NCBI RefSeq assembly: GCF_023231945.1
Contig: NZ_JAJLJH010000015.1
Location: forward strand, 29,985 to 93,984
Origin: Scleromatobacter humisilvae
Lineage (GTDB): Bacteria > Pseudomonadota > Gammaproteobacteria > Burkholderiales > Burkholderiaceae_C
Length of the DNA: 64,000 bases
Reading direction: 5' to 3'
Shown here: positions 34,048 through 42,712 of the stretch, in pieces
How positions within the stretch are numbered: position 1 is the stretch's first letter
How the letters are laid out: every line of letters starts with the position of its first letter
Notes under the pieces: model-generated
Told to the model about the DNA's origin: nothing
The model's input: only the letters and a program-made list of their open reading frames with translations
The model's database searches: none
Position numbers and translations under genes: made by a program

Positions 34048-34787
34048 CGCGGCTCCTGCGGCGCGGCCTGCGCGAACGCGGCGCGCAGCGCGGCGTACTC
34101 GGCGAGCACTTGCCGCACGTAGGCGCGCGTCTCGGCATATGGCGGCACGCTGCGGCCGTGGCGCTCGACCGCGCCCTCGCCGGCGTTGTAGGCGGCGAGC
34201 ACCAGCTGGAGGTCGTTGCCGAAGCGGGCCTGCAGCGTCTTGAGGTACGCGGCGCCCACCTCCAGGTTGACAGCCGGGTCGTAGAGCGCGCCCGCCGCGT
34301 CCTCGACGCCGAACCGGCGTGCCGTCGCGGGCATGACCTGCAGCACGCCCAGCGCGCCGGCGTTCGAACGCGCCTGCGGGTTGTGGCGCGACTCGACGTG
34401 CGCGATGGCGTGCAGCAGCAGCGGATCGATGTCGTAGCGATGGGCCACGGCGAGAACGCGGGGCGCCAGCGCGAGGACGCGACGCTGGCTCGCGTTGAGC
34501 GGCCGTGCCGTCGTCGAGTCCACGTCGGCCGCGTCCATGCGCGGCGTCGACGAGAGCGAGGCCCGCGTATCGCGCGGCGCATCGTAGAGCCGCAATTGCG
34601 CCGCCTCGCGCGCCGCCGCGATACCGCTGCCGGTATCGCAGGCGACCGCCGTCTTCGGCTCGTGCAGGGCCGGCGACGCGAGCGCGACACCGGGGGCGGC
34701 GTTCGCGCAATTCGGCGCGAGCTCCGCCTTGGCCGACACCACCACGCCGGCCAGGCACAAGCCCATCGTTGCGTGGGCCAGATTCAT
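34044..34787 (-). CDS. Lytic transglycosylase of the secretion cluster
   Basis: 247 residues. The signal peptide is MNLAHATMGLCLAGVVVSAKA. The SLT catalytic domain spans about 135-235: catalytic Glu in AIAHVESRHNPQARSN, then AGALGVLQVMPATARRFGVE and LVLAAYNAGEGAVERHG. It opens peptidoglycan locally so the apparatus can cross the periplasm, as VirB1/IpgF-type enzymes do. The ATG at 34787 is preferred over an upstream one because AGGGAG lies eight bases ahead and the signal peptide then starts correctly. It is the first gene of the main operon. Confidence 0.92.
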   Translation of the reverse strand: MNLAHATMGLCLAGVVVSAKAELAPNCANAAPGVALASPALHEPKTAVACDTGSGIAAAREAAQLRLYDAPRDTRASLSSTPRMDAADVDSTTARPLNASQRRVLALAPRVLAVAHRYDIDPLLLHAIAHVESRHNPQARSNAGALGVLQVMPATARRFGVEDAAGALYDPAVNLEVGAAYLKTLQARFGNDLQLVLAAYNAGEGAVERHGRSVPPYAETRAYVRQVLAEYAALRAAFAQAAPQEPR

Positions 34788-35069
34788 TTTTTTCACTCCC
34801 TGGTCGCCGCCCGGATCGGGCGACGGCCTCTCCCGGAAAGGTCGAAGCGAGCGCATCTTTGCCGCGCCTCGTGTCCGAAACGTGACGGAGACGGTTACGC
34901 TGTAACGGCCGGTAAGCGTGAATTAATACCGCTTTTCGGGGATGCGTGTGTTTGCTCCTTCAACATAGGAATCGAGCCGACAACGTTGTTCGAGCGATAC
35001 CCCCCTAGGTAATACATTGCTACAACTGTGAGGGGGAGCGCAGCCCTCTCGTCCGGCGAAGATGTCGCC
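34788..35069. promoter_or_regulatory. Divergent control region of the secretion operons
   Basis: 282 bases between the lytic transglycosylase (minus) and sctU (plus). It is clearly more AT-rich in its middle (about 34905-35030) than the surroundings, as promoters of GC-rich genomes often are. It contains short dyads GTTAC-GCT-GTAAC (34893-34905) and ACAACGTTGT (34979-34988). No copy of the CTGGGA palindrome and no clear TTCG-N16-TTCG box was found. Confidence 0.5.
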
Positions 35070-36248
35070 ATGGCAGACAAGAACGACGGCGGCGACAAGA
35101 CCGAGCAGCCCACCCCGAAGAAGCTGCGCGATGCACGCAAGGAAGGGCAGGTCTGGAAGAGCAAGGAGGCGACGAGCACGCTCGTGCTGCTGGTCTGGCT
35201 CGTGCTGGGCGGCGCCACGGCCGCGTTGGCTGGCGCACGCTTGCAGGCGCTGATCGGCTCGGTGCTGCGCGGCCTCGACGGCGACTTCGTCACAGCGCTG
35301 CGCAACAGCGGCTGGCTGGCCGTGCAGACGCTGTTGCTGCTGACCGCGATGTTCATGGTGCCCGTCCTGCTCGTCGGCGTGCTGGCCGAGTTCCTGCAGG
35401 TCGGCCCGGTGCTGGCCTGGTCGCGCCTGAAGCCCTCGCTCGACAAGATGAACCCGGCCGAAGGCCTCAAGCGGATGTTCTCGATGGACAACCTCGTCGA
35501 GGTCGTCAAGGCGCTGGCCAAGACGGCCATCCTGCTGGCGATCGGCTGGATCGTGCTGCGTGCGTCGCTGCCGGGCCTGGTCTTGCTGGCCCAGGAAAGT
35601 CCGCAGGTCATCGCCCCGCGTCTCGAGCAATCGCTGTGGCAGGCGACGGCCCGCCTGGTCGGCGCGGCGGTGGCGGTCTTCGCGGGCGTGGCCGTGCTGG
35701 ACGCGGCCTGGCAACGCCACTCGTTCATGAAGAAGATGCGCATGAGCCGGCGCGACATCCGCGACGAGCACAAGCAGAATGAGGGCGATCCCTACGTCAA
35801 GCAGCAGCGAAAGCAGACGCACCAGGAGTGGTCGCAGCGCAATGCCGCGCAGGCGGCGCGCCAGGCCGACGTGCTGGTCGTCAACCCGACGCACGTCGCC
35901 ATCGCGCTGGCCTACGACCACGAGAACCACGGCGTGCCGACCGTCTCCGCCAAGGGCGAGGACGAGGTCGCGCGCGCGATGCGCGAGGCGGCCGAGGACG
36001 CGGGCGTGCCCATCGTGCGCAACGTCGCGCTCGCCCGCGAACTGCTCGCCAGCACCGACATCGGCGCCACGGTGCCGCGCCACCTGTTCGACATCGTCGC
36101 CGAGGTCATCCTGTGGGCGCGCGAGGTGCGCGAGGAGATCGAGCGCCAGCGCCGCGGCGAGGCCGCCCCCGCCGCCAGCCGCCAGCGCCTCGCGCGCGCG
36201 CCGGGCGAGGATGCGACGCGTTATCCTGGCCAGCCTTCAACCGACTGA
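35070..36248 (+). CDS. sctU: Type III secretion switch protein SctU
   Basis: 392 residues. The N-terminus DKTEQPTPKKLRDARKEGQV is the FlhB/SctU signature, followed by four membrane helices. The cytoplasmic domain has the self-cleavage motif NPTH at about 272-275 (VLVVNPTHVAIALAYD). Autocleavage between Asn and Pro allows the switch from early to late substrates. The ATG at 35070 is used because it gives MADKNDGGDKTEQPTPKK; no strong ribosome binding site is seen. It diverges from the main operon and is followed four bases later by the FliO-like gene. Confidence 0.96.
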   Translation: MADKNDGGDKTEQPTPKKLRDARKEGQVWKSKEATSTLVLLVWLVLGGATAALAGARLQALIGSVLRGLDGDFVTALRNSGWLAVQTLLLLTAMFMVPVLLVGVLAEFLQVGPVLAWSRLKPSLDKMNPAEGLKRMFSMDNLVEVVKALAKTAILLAIGWIVLRASLPGLVLLAQESPQVIAPRLEQSLWQATARLVGAAVAVFAGVAVLDAAWQRHSFMKKMRMSRRDIRDEHKQNEGDPYVKQQRKQTHQEWSQRNAAQAARQADVLVVNPTHVAIALAYDHENHGVPTVSAKGEDEVARAMREAAEDAGVPIVRNVALARELLASTDIGATVPRHLFDIVAEVILWAREVREEIERQRRGEAAPAASRQRLARAPGEDATRYPGQPSTD

Positions 36249-36252
36249 TCCC

Positions 36253-36540
36253 ATGGAAAACTTCGCCTCGTCGGTCGCGACGATGTTGGTCGCGCTCGTC
36301 TTCGTCCTCGCGCTCGCCTGGCTCGGGCTGCGGGTGCTCAAGCGCCTGCAGGTGGGGCGGCTGGCGCCGCAGGCCGTCGACGCGCCGCGCTTCGTGCGGG
36401 CGCTGCCGGTGGGTGCGCGCGAGCGCGTGGTCGTGATGCACTACCGCGGCGAGGAATGGGTGCTGGGCGTGACGGCAGGCGGCATCTCGCTGCTCGCACG
36501 CGACCCGCTGCAAAAGCCCGCGGCGGGGCCTTCTGCCTAA
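36253..36540 (+). CDS. FliO-like membrane protein beside sctU
   Basis: 95 residues. One N-terminal membrane helix (ASSVATMLVALVFVLALAWLGL) is followed by a small strand-rich cytoplasmic domain: RFVRALPVGARERVVVMHYR, EEWVLGVTAGGISLLARDPL. This is the FliO pattern (helix, then P-[LV]-G-x-[KR]-E, and the G-V-T-x-G-G-I turn). FliO helps assemble the FliP ring in flagella and is normally absent from injectisomes. Here it follows sctU by four bases, so it belongs to the secretion system. It might assist SctR assembly. Its stop overlaps the ligD stop by three bases in the opposite strand. Confidence 0.75.
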   Translation: MENFASSVATMLVALVFVLALAWLGLRVLKRLQVGRLAPQAVDAPRFVRALPVGARERVVVMHYRGEEWVLGVTAGGISLLARDPLQKPAAGPSA

Positions 36541-39257
36541 CCGGCCGACTGCAGCGCCTTCATCGCGGCGGTCATCGTCTGCTTGCAGCGCCAGTAGTCG
36601 GCCCACGGGTCGGACTTCTGGAACGACAAGCGGTCGCGCGCATCCGAGATCGTCCAGTGCGCGCCGCTCTTCATCTCGGACAGCTCGTCCCACGCGATCG
36701 GCATCGACACGCCCAGCCCCGGCCGCGCGCGCGCGGAGAACGCGGCCGCGGTCGTCGCGTTGAAGCCGTTGCGCAGGTAGTCGACGAAGATCTTGCCGAC
36801 GCGGTTCGACGGCCCGCTCTTGGCGACGAAGCGCTGCGGGATCGTGGCCGCCATGTGCTGGACGATGCGCTGCGAGAAGTCCTTGACCGTGTCGTAGTCG
36901 AGGCGCGCCGACATCGGAACCACCACGTGCAGGCCCTTGCCGCCGCTGGTCTTGAGCCAGCATTGCAGGCCCAGCTCGGCCAGCAGTGCGCGCATCAGTT
37001 CGGTCCCTTCGCGCACGGTCGCGAACGACACGCCCTCGCCGGGATCGAGGTCGAAGATCATGCGATCGGGCTTGTCCACCTTCTGCTTGACCGAGTTCCA
37101 GGTGTGGAACTCGATGACGTTCATCTGCGCGGCCGCGACCAGCGCCTTCGCGCTCGGCACCTCCAGCAGTGCGCCGTGGCCCTCCCACAGGTCGGGCAGG
37201 TCCTTCATGCCCGGCATCGTGCGGACGTCGGCATGCTTCTGGAAGAACAGCTCGCCGCCGACGCCCTCGGGCGCGCGCACGAGCGACACCGGCCGCGACT
37301 TCAGGTGCGGCAGCATGAATTCCGCGATGCTCGCGTAGTAGCGCGCGAGGTCCAGCTTGGTGTGGCCGGTCGAGGCGTCGATCACGCGCTCGGGGTGCGT
37401 GATGCGCACGCCCTCGACCTCGGCATTGCCGGACTTCGACGACGCCTTCACCGCGGGCGCGGGGTGGCTCATCGATTCGACGAGCGTCTTCTTCTTCGCG
37501 GTCACGGCCTTCTCCGATGTCGGGGGTGCCTTCGCCTTCTCGCGCGTCACGGACTTCGCGTCCTTGTCCTCGCGCAAGCCCTGGTAGGACGCATGTCGCA
37601 CGCTGCCGTCCGGCGTCCACTCGGCAAACGCGACCTCGGCGACGAGCTGCGGCCTGACCCAGTGATCCTCGGCCGCGGGACGTGTCAACCAGCGCGTCGA
37701 CCGCGTGGTGCCGGGCGGGAACGGCGACTTCGTCGACACGAGCTTGGCGAGCTTCGCGCGCAGGTCGACCGCGTCCGACGAACTCCAGCCCGTGCCTACG
37801 CGGCCCGCGTATTGCAGCACGCCGTGGTCGTCGTAGTAGCCCAGCATCAGCGCGCCGACCGCCTTCGCGTTGTCGCTGCGGTCGCTGAAGCCGCCGATGA
37901 CGAACTCCTGGCGCGCCTGGCACTTCAGCTTGAGCCAGTCGGTCGATCGCGACGATGTGTAGAAGCCGTCGCGGCGCTTGGCGATGACGCCTTCCAGGTG
38001 CAGGCTGCAGGCGGTCTCGAGCACCTGCGCGGCATCGGCGGGAAAGTCGTCGCTGAAGCGCACGCGATCGCCGGCGTGGGCCTCGATGACCTGCTTGAGC
38101 AACGCGCGGCGCGCATGCAGCGGCACCGCGCGCAGGTCGTAGCCGTTGATGAACGGCGCGTCGAACACGTAGTAGACGATGGCCTCGCTGCTGCGCTTCG
38201 AATCGAGCGCGTTCTGCAGCAGGTTGAAGTGCGGGAGGCCGTCGGCGTCGAGAACGACGGCCTCGCCGTCGAGCCAGCCGCCCGTGATGCCCAGCGTCGC
38301 GAGCTCGTCGGCGAGCGGCTGCATCTTGTGCGTCCAGTCGTGGCCGCCTCGCGTGATGATCGTCGCCTTGCCTTTCGCGAGGCGTGTCATCAGGCGATAG
38401 CCGTCGAACTTGATCTCGTAGAGCCAGTCGCCGTGCGTCGGCGCGGACCTGGCCAGCGTGGCGAGCTGCGGCGACATCGTCTCCGGCAGCGCGGCCTTGC
38501 GCGCGCCGTCCAGTGTCGACGGATCGAACGGCGACGCCGCGGCCTTCTGCACGGCCGCGACCGTGCGCCCCGCGCGCTTGATCGCGGCCACCGGCGCATC
38601 GTCCAGCGGCTTCATCGGATGCGCGACCACGCTGTCGGGGAGCGCATTGACGACGTCGTAGTCGGCATGCGGCCGTTCCCACTCGTCGTGCTTCTTGAAC
38701 AGCAGCCAGGGCTCCTGGCGCTCGCCCGGCTTGGCGATCTTCACCAGTTCCCACAGGCCGGCCAGCTTTTGGCCGTGCAGCTTGAACACGAGCTTGCCGG
38801 CCTTCAGTCCCGCGCGCGGGTCGCCCACCGGCTCCCAGGTGCCGTTGTCCCAGACGATCACGGTGCCCGCGCCGTATTGGCCCTTCGGGATCGTGCCCTC
38901 GAACGTGCCGTAGGCGACCGGGTGATCCTCCACGTGCACCGCCAGCCGCTTCTCCTTCGGATCGAAGCTCGGGCCCTTCGGAATGGCCCAGGACACCAGC
39001 ACGCCGTCGAGCTCGAGCCGGAAGTCGTAGTGCAGCCGCGTCGCGTCGTGCTTCTGGATCACGAACGCCAGCTGCTTGCCCGGCTTGGTGCGCACCGGCC
39101 CAGGCTCGGACGTGATCGTGAAGTCCCGCTTGGCCCGGTAGCGCGCGAGCGGCGTGCCGTCGTCGGACGTCGGCTTCTGGCGCGCGCGCTTCGCGGGCGT
39201 CACGCGCGATGCGCGCGCGGGCGCGCGGGAGCTCGAGGTGCGAGGGGCGGTGGCCAT
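36537..39257 (-). CDS. ligD: Multifunctional DNA ligase D
   Basis: 906 residues, all three LigD domains. The phosphoesterase domain is first (about 60-190: HDATRLHYDFRLELDG; EDHPVAYGTFEGTIPKGQYG). The ATP-dependent ligase is in the middle (catalytic Lys in YEIKFDGYRLM; LDGEAVVLD). The primase-polymerase is last (HPERVIDASTGHTKLDLARYY; FDLDPGEGVSF with the metal Asp pair; KTSGGKGLHVVVPM). It seals double-strand breaks with Ku in non-homologous end joining. ATG at 39257 removes a short unlikely leader. ku is 42 bases upstream on the same strand. Confidence 0.97.
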   Translation of the reverse strand: MATAPRTSSSRAPARASRVTPAKRARQKPTSDDGTPLARYRAKRDFTITSEPGPVRTKPGKQLAFVIQKHDATRLHYDFRLELDGVLVSWAIPKGPSFDPKEKRLAVHVEDHPVAYGTFEGTIPKGQYGAGTVIVWDNGTWEPVGDPRAGLKAGKLVFKLHGQKLAGLWELVKIAKPGERQEPWLLFKKHDEWERPHADYDVVNALPDSVVAHPMKPLDDAPVAAIKRAGRTVAAVQKAAASPFDPSTLDGARKAALPETMSPQLATLARSAPTHGDWLYEIKFDGYRLMTRLAKGKATIITRGGHDWTHKMQPLADELATLGITGGWLDGEAVVLDADGLPHFNLLQNALDSKRSSEAIVYYVFDAPFINGYDLRAVPLHARRALLKQVIEAHAGDRVRFSDDFPADAAQVLETACSLHLEGVIAKRRDGFYTSSRSTDWLKLKCQARQEFVIGGFSDRSDNAKAVGALMLGYYDDHGVLQYAGRVGTGWSSSDAVDLRAKLAKLVSTKSPFPPGTTRSTRWLTRPAAEDHWVRPQLVAEVAFAEWTPDGSVRHASYQGLREDKDAKSVTREKAKAPPTSEKAVTAKKKTLVESMSHPAPAVKASSKSGNAEVEGVRITHPERVIDASTGHTKLDLARYYASIAEFMLPHLKSRPVSLVRAPEGVGGELFFQKHADVRTMPGMKDLPDLWEGHGALLEVPSAKALVAAAQMNVIEFHTWNSVKQKVDKPDRMIFDLDPGEGVSFATVREGTELMRALLAELGLQCWLKTSGGKGLHVVVPMSARLDYDTVKDFSQRIVQHMAATIPQRFVAKSGPSNRVGKIFVDYLRNGFNATTAAAFSARARPGLGVSMPIAWDELSEMKSGAHWTISDARDRLSFQKSDPWADYWRCKQTMTAAMKALQSAG

Positions 39258-39299
39258 GGGGCGAGCGCAGCATTCCACATGCCCATGCGCCCGCTCACG

Positions 39300-40259
39300 T
39301 CAGGCCCGCTTGCGGGCAGGCGCCGCGGCCTTCGCGCGCGCGGGCGGCGCCGTCTTCTTCGCGGCTGCTTTCCTGGCGGGCGCGGGCTTCGCCGGCGCCT
39401 TTGCGGCCGCCTTGCGCGGCGTCGCCGCGGCCGCTGCTTCGACGACCTCCTCCGCCGCGCCGCGCCGCTTGCCCAGGCTGTTCTTGAGCAGCGCGGTGAG
39501 GTCGACCACATTCGACGGCGCGGCGCTGTCGACCGGCGACTCGATCGGCGTGACCTCGTGCGTGTTGCCGGCCGCAACCTTGGCCTTGATCAGGTTGTTG
39601 ATCGCCTCGGCGAAATGATCGTGGTACGTATCGGCCTTCCACTTGACGGTCAACTCGTTGACCAGTTGGCCAGCCATCTTCAGCTCGGCATCCTTCAGGT
39701 TCGCGGCGGCCTTGCCGGCGGGGGGGATGCGCAGCTCGTCCCAGTTGCGCACCTCGGTGGCCCAGCGCAAGGTGTTGAGCACGAGCACCGGGCCGTCGGG
39801 CATCAGCGCGGCCAGGTGCTCCTTGGTGTGCATGACGACGCGCGCGATGCCGATCACGTCGTCCGCGATCATCGCCTCGCGCAGCAGCGCGTAGACCTTG
39901 TCGGCCTTGGCGATCGGCTCGAGGTAGTACGGCTTCTCGAGGTAGACGAACGGGATCTCGGAGGCCTTGACGAACGCCTCGATCTCGATCGTCTGCATCG
40001 TCTTCGGATAGGCGTTGCGGATCTCGTCGTCGTCCATCAGCACCCAGGTGCCGTCCTCCTGCTTGACGCCCTTGACGATGTTCTCCTTCGTGACCGCCTT
40101 GCCGGTGCGCTTGTTGATGCGCTGGTAGCCGACCGGGTCCATCGAGCGCTTGTCGAGCCAGCCGAAGTCGATGTCGTCCTCCTGCGAGGCCGGATACAAG
40201 GCCACGGGCACGTGGACGAGGCCGAAGGCGATCGCGCCTTTCCAGATCGAGCGGGGCAT
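39300..40259 (-). CDS. ku: Non-homologous end-joining protein Ku
   Basis: 319 residues. MPRSIWKGAIAFGLVHVPVALY is the usual start, with DFGWLDKRSMDPVGYQRINKR and ENIVKGVKQEDGTWVLMDDDEI. The core ring-forming domain ends near residue 255. The C-terminal tail of about 50 residues is Lys/Ala/Pro-rich (histone-like), a known extension type that increases DNA binding. It binds DNA ends as a homodimer and recruits LigD, encoded just downstream. Confidence 0.97.
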   Translation of the reverse strand: MPRSIWKGAIAFGLVHVPVALYPASQEDDIDFGWLDKRSMDPVGYQRINKRTGKAVTKENIVKGVKQEDGTWVLMDDDEIRNAYPKTMQTIEIEAFVKASEIPFVYLEKPYYLEPIAKADKVYALLREAMIADDVIGIARVVMHTKEHLAALMPDGPVLVLNTLRWATEVRNWDELRIPPAGKAAANLKDAELKMAGQLVNELTVKWKADTYHDHFAEAINNLIKAKVAAGNTHEVTPIESPVDSAAPSNVVDLTALLKNSLGKRRGAAEEVVEAAAAATPRKAAAKAPAKPAPARKAAAKKTAPPARAKAAAPARKRA

Positions 40260-40319
40260 GGCGAATCCTCCTGCGCGAAGAGTGGCGCAGCGGGACAGCG
40301 CGGCAAACGCCGCGCCCGA

Positions 40320-41885
40320 TCAATGCTTGTGGTCGACGCCGAAGCTGAACACGAGCGCCGCGTCCACCACCGGCGCGTCCAGGCCGCCGTGCACCGACTT
40401 GATCTTGCCGGCGGCCACCCGCAGGGAGAGCGAGTCGGTGAGCGCGACGTCCGCGTAGGCGCGCGCCTGCAGCACGGCGCCGCCCTGCGTGTCGACGCCG
40501 CCGCCGCCCGCGGCGCCGGCCAGCGCCTCGGCGCCCAGGCGCACGCGTTGCGACACCGGCATCTGCGCGCCGATGCCGAACAGGCCCACCGAATACGCGC
40601 CCGCGCCGCCGGCGAATGCGCTGTGCGCCTGTCCGGTCAGGTAGACGTCGGGCGCGACGAAGCGGTTGACCTGCAGCACCACGGCCTCGAGGGCCTCGGT
40701 GCGGCCGTCCTTGCGCGCGGCGCGATAGCGTTCGACGCCGGTGCCGAACTCCATGCGCGTCGGGGTGCCCGGGCGCGTGTTGAACCAGTCGCTGAGATCG
40801 CGCTGCGGCACGTCCAGCGCCCAGTTGAGCGAGACGGCCGCGGTCTCGGCCTTGTAGTGGCCGTCCGGCGCGTCGACCAGGCCGAGCTCGGCGCCGATGC
40901 CCAGCGTGTCGGTCAGCCGCAGCGTCATGCCCGCGGACGCCTTCACGAGCAGGCCGCCGCCGGTGTCGATGGCGCCGCCGCCGCCCAGGCCGACCGCGCC
41001 GCGCACGCCCAGGCTCAGCCGGTCGCCGACGACCGGGAAGCGCAGTCCGGCGGTGCCCAGCACTTCGGCGTAGCCGGCGACGCCGCCCGAGCCGGCGCCC
41101 GCGGCCTCGATGCCGGCCCAGAACGGGCCGTCGACGCTGCGCTCCGCGCGCAGCCCGACCAGTCCGATACGCTGGGTCATCGGCGTGCCGGCGGTGCTGG
41201 TCGAGTTGCGGGGACGCGCCATCGTCACCGTCGCGTCGACGTGGTCGAAGCCCAGGCCCGTGGCGCTGCCGTCGGTGGCGGTGCCGTGGAAGTCGGCCGG
41301 GCGATAGCGGAACGACGAGTCGACGTTGAGCATCCAGCCGAACTGGTTCGAGTTGATCTGGCCGCTGGTGAACCAGACCTTCGAGAAGGTCGGGCCGGTG
41401 TAGAAGCCCGGAAAGCGGAAGACCAGGTCGACGTGCGGCCGCAGCATCAGGCCACCGCCGACCGGCGCCGCCGCGCCGCCGCCGCCGCCGGCGAACACGC
41501 CGGTGTCCACCGCCAGCCAGTCGTTGAACGGATGCGACCACGCGCCCTCGACGCCCGGCACGAACAGGCCGCCGCGATGGCCCGTGGCCGCCCCGTAGAC
41601 GCCGGGCCCCACCCACCATTCGCCGCCGACGTTGAGCAGCTCGGTCAGGCCCGCGAGGCCCATGTTCTCGCGACCGGGCAGGCGCACGCGTTCGCCGCCG
41701 AGGCGCACGCGGGCGTCGAGGACGCGCAGTGGCACGCTGCCGGCGGTGGTGTCGGGCTCGACCGACAACGCGTTCTGTGCCCGCGCCGGCGACAGCTGCA
41801 GCGCGAGGCTGCAGGCGAAGGCGATCGGGGCGAGAGGCGGAAAGGCGCGCGCGGCGACGCGCTCGGGCAGGCAGATGGGGCGCAT
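40320..41885 (-). CDS. Uncharacterised outer-membrane-like protein
   Basis: 521 residues with a signal ending near LALQLSPARAQ. The mature part is rich in alternating hydrophobic/polar short strands with Gly-rich turns (VGPGVYGAATGHRGGLFVPG; LGLGGGGAIDTGGGLLVKAS) and ends in LVFSFGVDHKH. This suggests a beta-barrel or beta-rich outer-membrane protein. I recognise no named family. Two long Gly-rich strand series (about 140-180 and 300-345) look internally repeated. It stands alone, after ku on the map and before the hydrolase gene. Confidence 0.7.
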   Translation of the reverse strand: MRPICLPERVAARAFPPLAPIAFACSLALQLSPARAQNALSVEPDTTAGSVPLRVLDARVRLGGERVRLPGRENMGLAGLTELLNVGGEWWVGPGVYGAATGHRGGLFVPGVEGAWSHPFNDWLAVDTGVFAGGGGGAAAPVGGGLMLRPHVDLVFRFPGFYTGPTFSKVWFTSGQINSNQFGWMLNVDSSFRYRPADFHGTATDGSATGLGFDHVDATVTMARPRNSTSTAGTPMTQRIGLVGLRAERSVDGPFWAGIEAAGAGSGGVAGYAEVLGTAGLRFPVVGDRLSLGVRGAVGLGGGGAIDTGGGLLVKASAGMTLRLTDTLGIGAELGLVDAPDGHYKAETAAVSLNWALDVPQRDLSDWFNTRPGTPTRMEFGTGVERYRAARKDGRTEALEAVVLQVNRFVAPDVYLTGQAHSAFAGGAGAYSVGLFGIGAQMPVSQRVRLGAEALAGAAGGGGVDTQGGAVLQARAYADVALTDSLSLRVAAGKIKSVHGGLDAPVVDAALVFSFGVDHKH

Positions 41886-41945
41886 GGAGACACGTTGGCC
41901 GCGGAAGCCGCGATCTTAGCGGGCGGCGCGGCCGCGATGTCCCGC

Positions 41946-42641
41946 TCAGTGGTCGACGAGGTACTGCCGCAACTGCGCGATCGCCCGGTCGCGCGAATCC
42001 GCCAGCACCGCGCGCTGGTGGCTCGTGTTCATGTTGAAGCCGTGATCGGCGCCGGCGTACTCGTGAAGCACGAACAGCGGCGCGACGTCGGGGTTGGCCT
42101 TGGCGGCGTCGGCCAGCGCCCGCGCGGTCTCGATCACGCAGCAGTTCTTGTAGGTGTCGGAGGTACCCGCCAGCATCAGCACCGGCACCTTGATCTTGCC
42201 GACGAAGTCGGCCGGATCCTTGATGAAGCTGGTCAGCGGATACATCGCGACGACCGTCGCCACCTGGTCGGGCAGGCGCGAGGCGTAGGTCAGCCCCACG
42301 GCGCCGCCGAGCGAGAAACAGACGACGCCGACCTTGCCCGCGACGGCGTGCGGCGAGGCCTGGGCCTTGGCGATCACGCCCTGCAGCAGCGCGTTGCCGC
42401 CGCCGCCCTTGATCCAGAGGTCGTTGCCGTCGACCAGCACCGTGTAGTAGCCGGCGTCGGCGAGATCCTGCGAGATGTTGGTGTAGTTGGACGCCCCGGT
42501 CTGCCCCGAGACCACGACGACGACGCGCCCCGTGCCCGACTTCGGCAGGAACTCCTTCTGCGGCGGCCCGGCGTCGTCGGCGCGCGCGCCGAAAGCGATG
42601 CAGGCCACCAGGAGCAACAGCGATCGGAGCAGGGCACGCAT
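41946..42641 (-). CDS. Exported dienelactone-hydrolase-family protein
   Basis: 231 residues. The signal peptide is MRALLRSLLLLVACIAFGARA. The alpha/beta hydrolase fold has the family nucleophile Cys in VGVVCFSLGGAVGL, an Asp in LMLAGTSDTYKNC and His in YAGADHGFNM. Cytoplasmic relatives hydrolyse dienelactone in chlorocatechol degradation; an exported one may act on another ester. Two adjacent Cys (KNCCVI) are unusual. ATG at 42641 lies after GGAGA. The dctM gene ends upstream behind a terminator. Confidence 0.85.
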   Translation of the reverse strand: MRALLRSLLLLVACIAFGARADDAGPPQKEFLPKSGTGRVVVVVSGQTGASNYTNISQDLADAGYYTVLVDGNDLWIKGGGGNALLQGVIAKAQASPHAVAGKVGVVCFSLGGAVGLTYASRLPDQVATVVAMYPLTSFIKDPADFVGKIKVPVLMLAGTSDTYKNCCVIETARALADAAKANPDVAPLFVLHEYAGADHGFNMNTSHQRAVLADSRDRAIAQLRQYLVDH

Positions 42642-42659
42642 GACGGGTCTCCTTGCATG

Positions 42660-42693
42660 AAAAAGGCCCCGGGCGCGCAGGCGGCCGGGGCCT
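42660..42693 (-). terminator. Terminator of the dctPQM operon
   Basis: Stem AGGCCCCGG / CCGGGGCCT with a 12-base loop, followed on the minus strand by TTTTT. It lies 20-53 bases after the dctM stop codon and just ahead of the hydrolase gene. Confidence 0.85.
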
Positions 42694-42712
42694 CGATCGT
42701 AACGATGGACGA

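Noticed and set aside
30151..34122. A plus-strand open frame of about 1,320 codons across sctC and sctV
   Set aside because: Low-complexity, His/Arg/Gln-rich translation opposite two well-identified genes.
34788..35069. Search for a PIP/hrpII box (TTCG-N16-TTCG) in the divergent secretion promoter region
   Set aside because: TTCG words occur but not at the required spacing, so HrpX/HrpB-type control is not supported.
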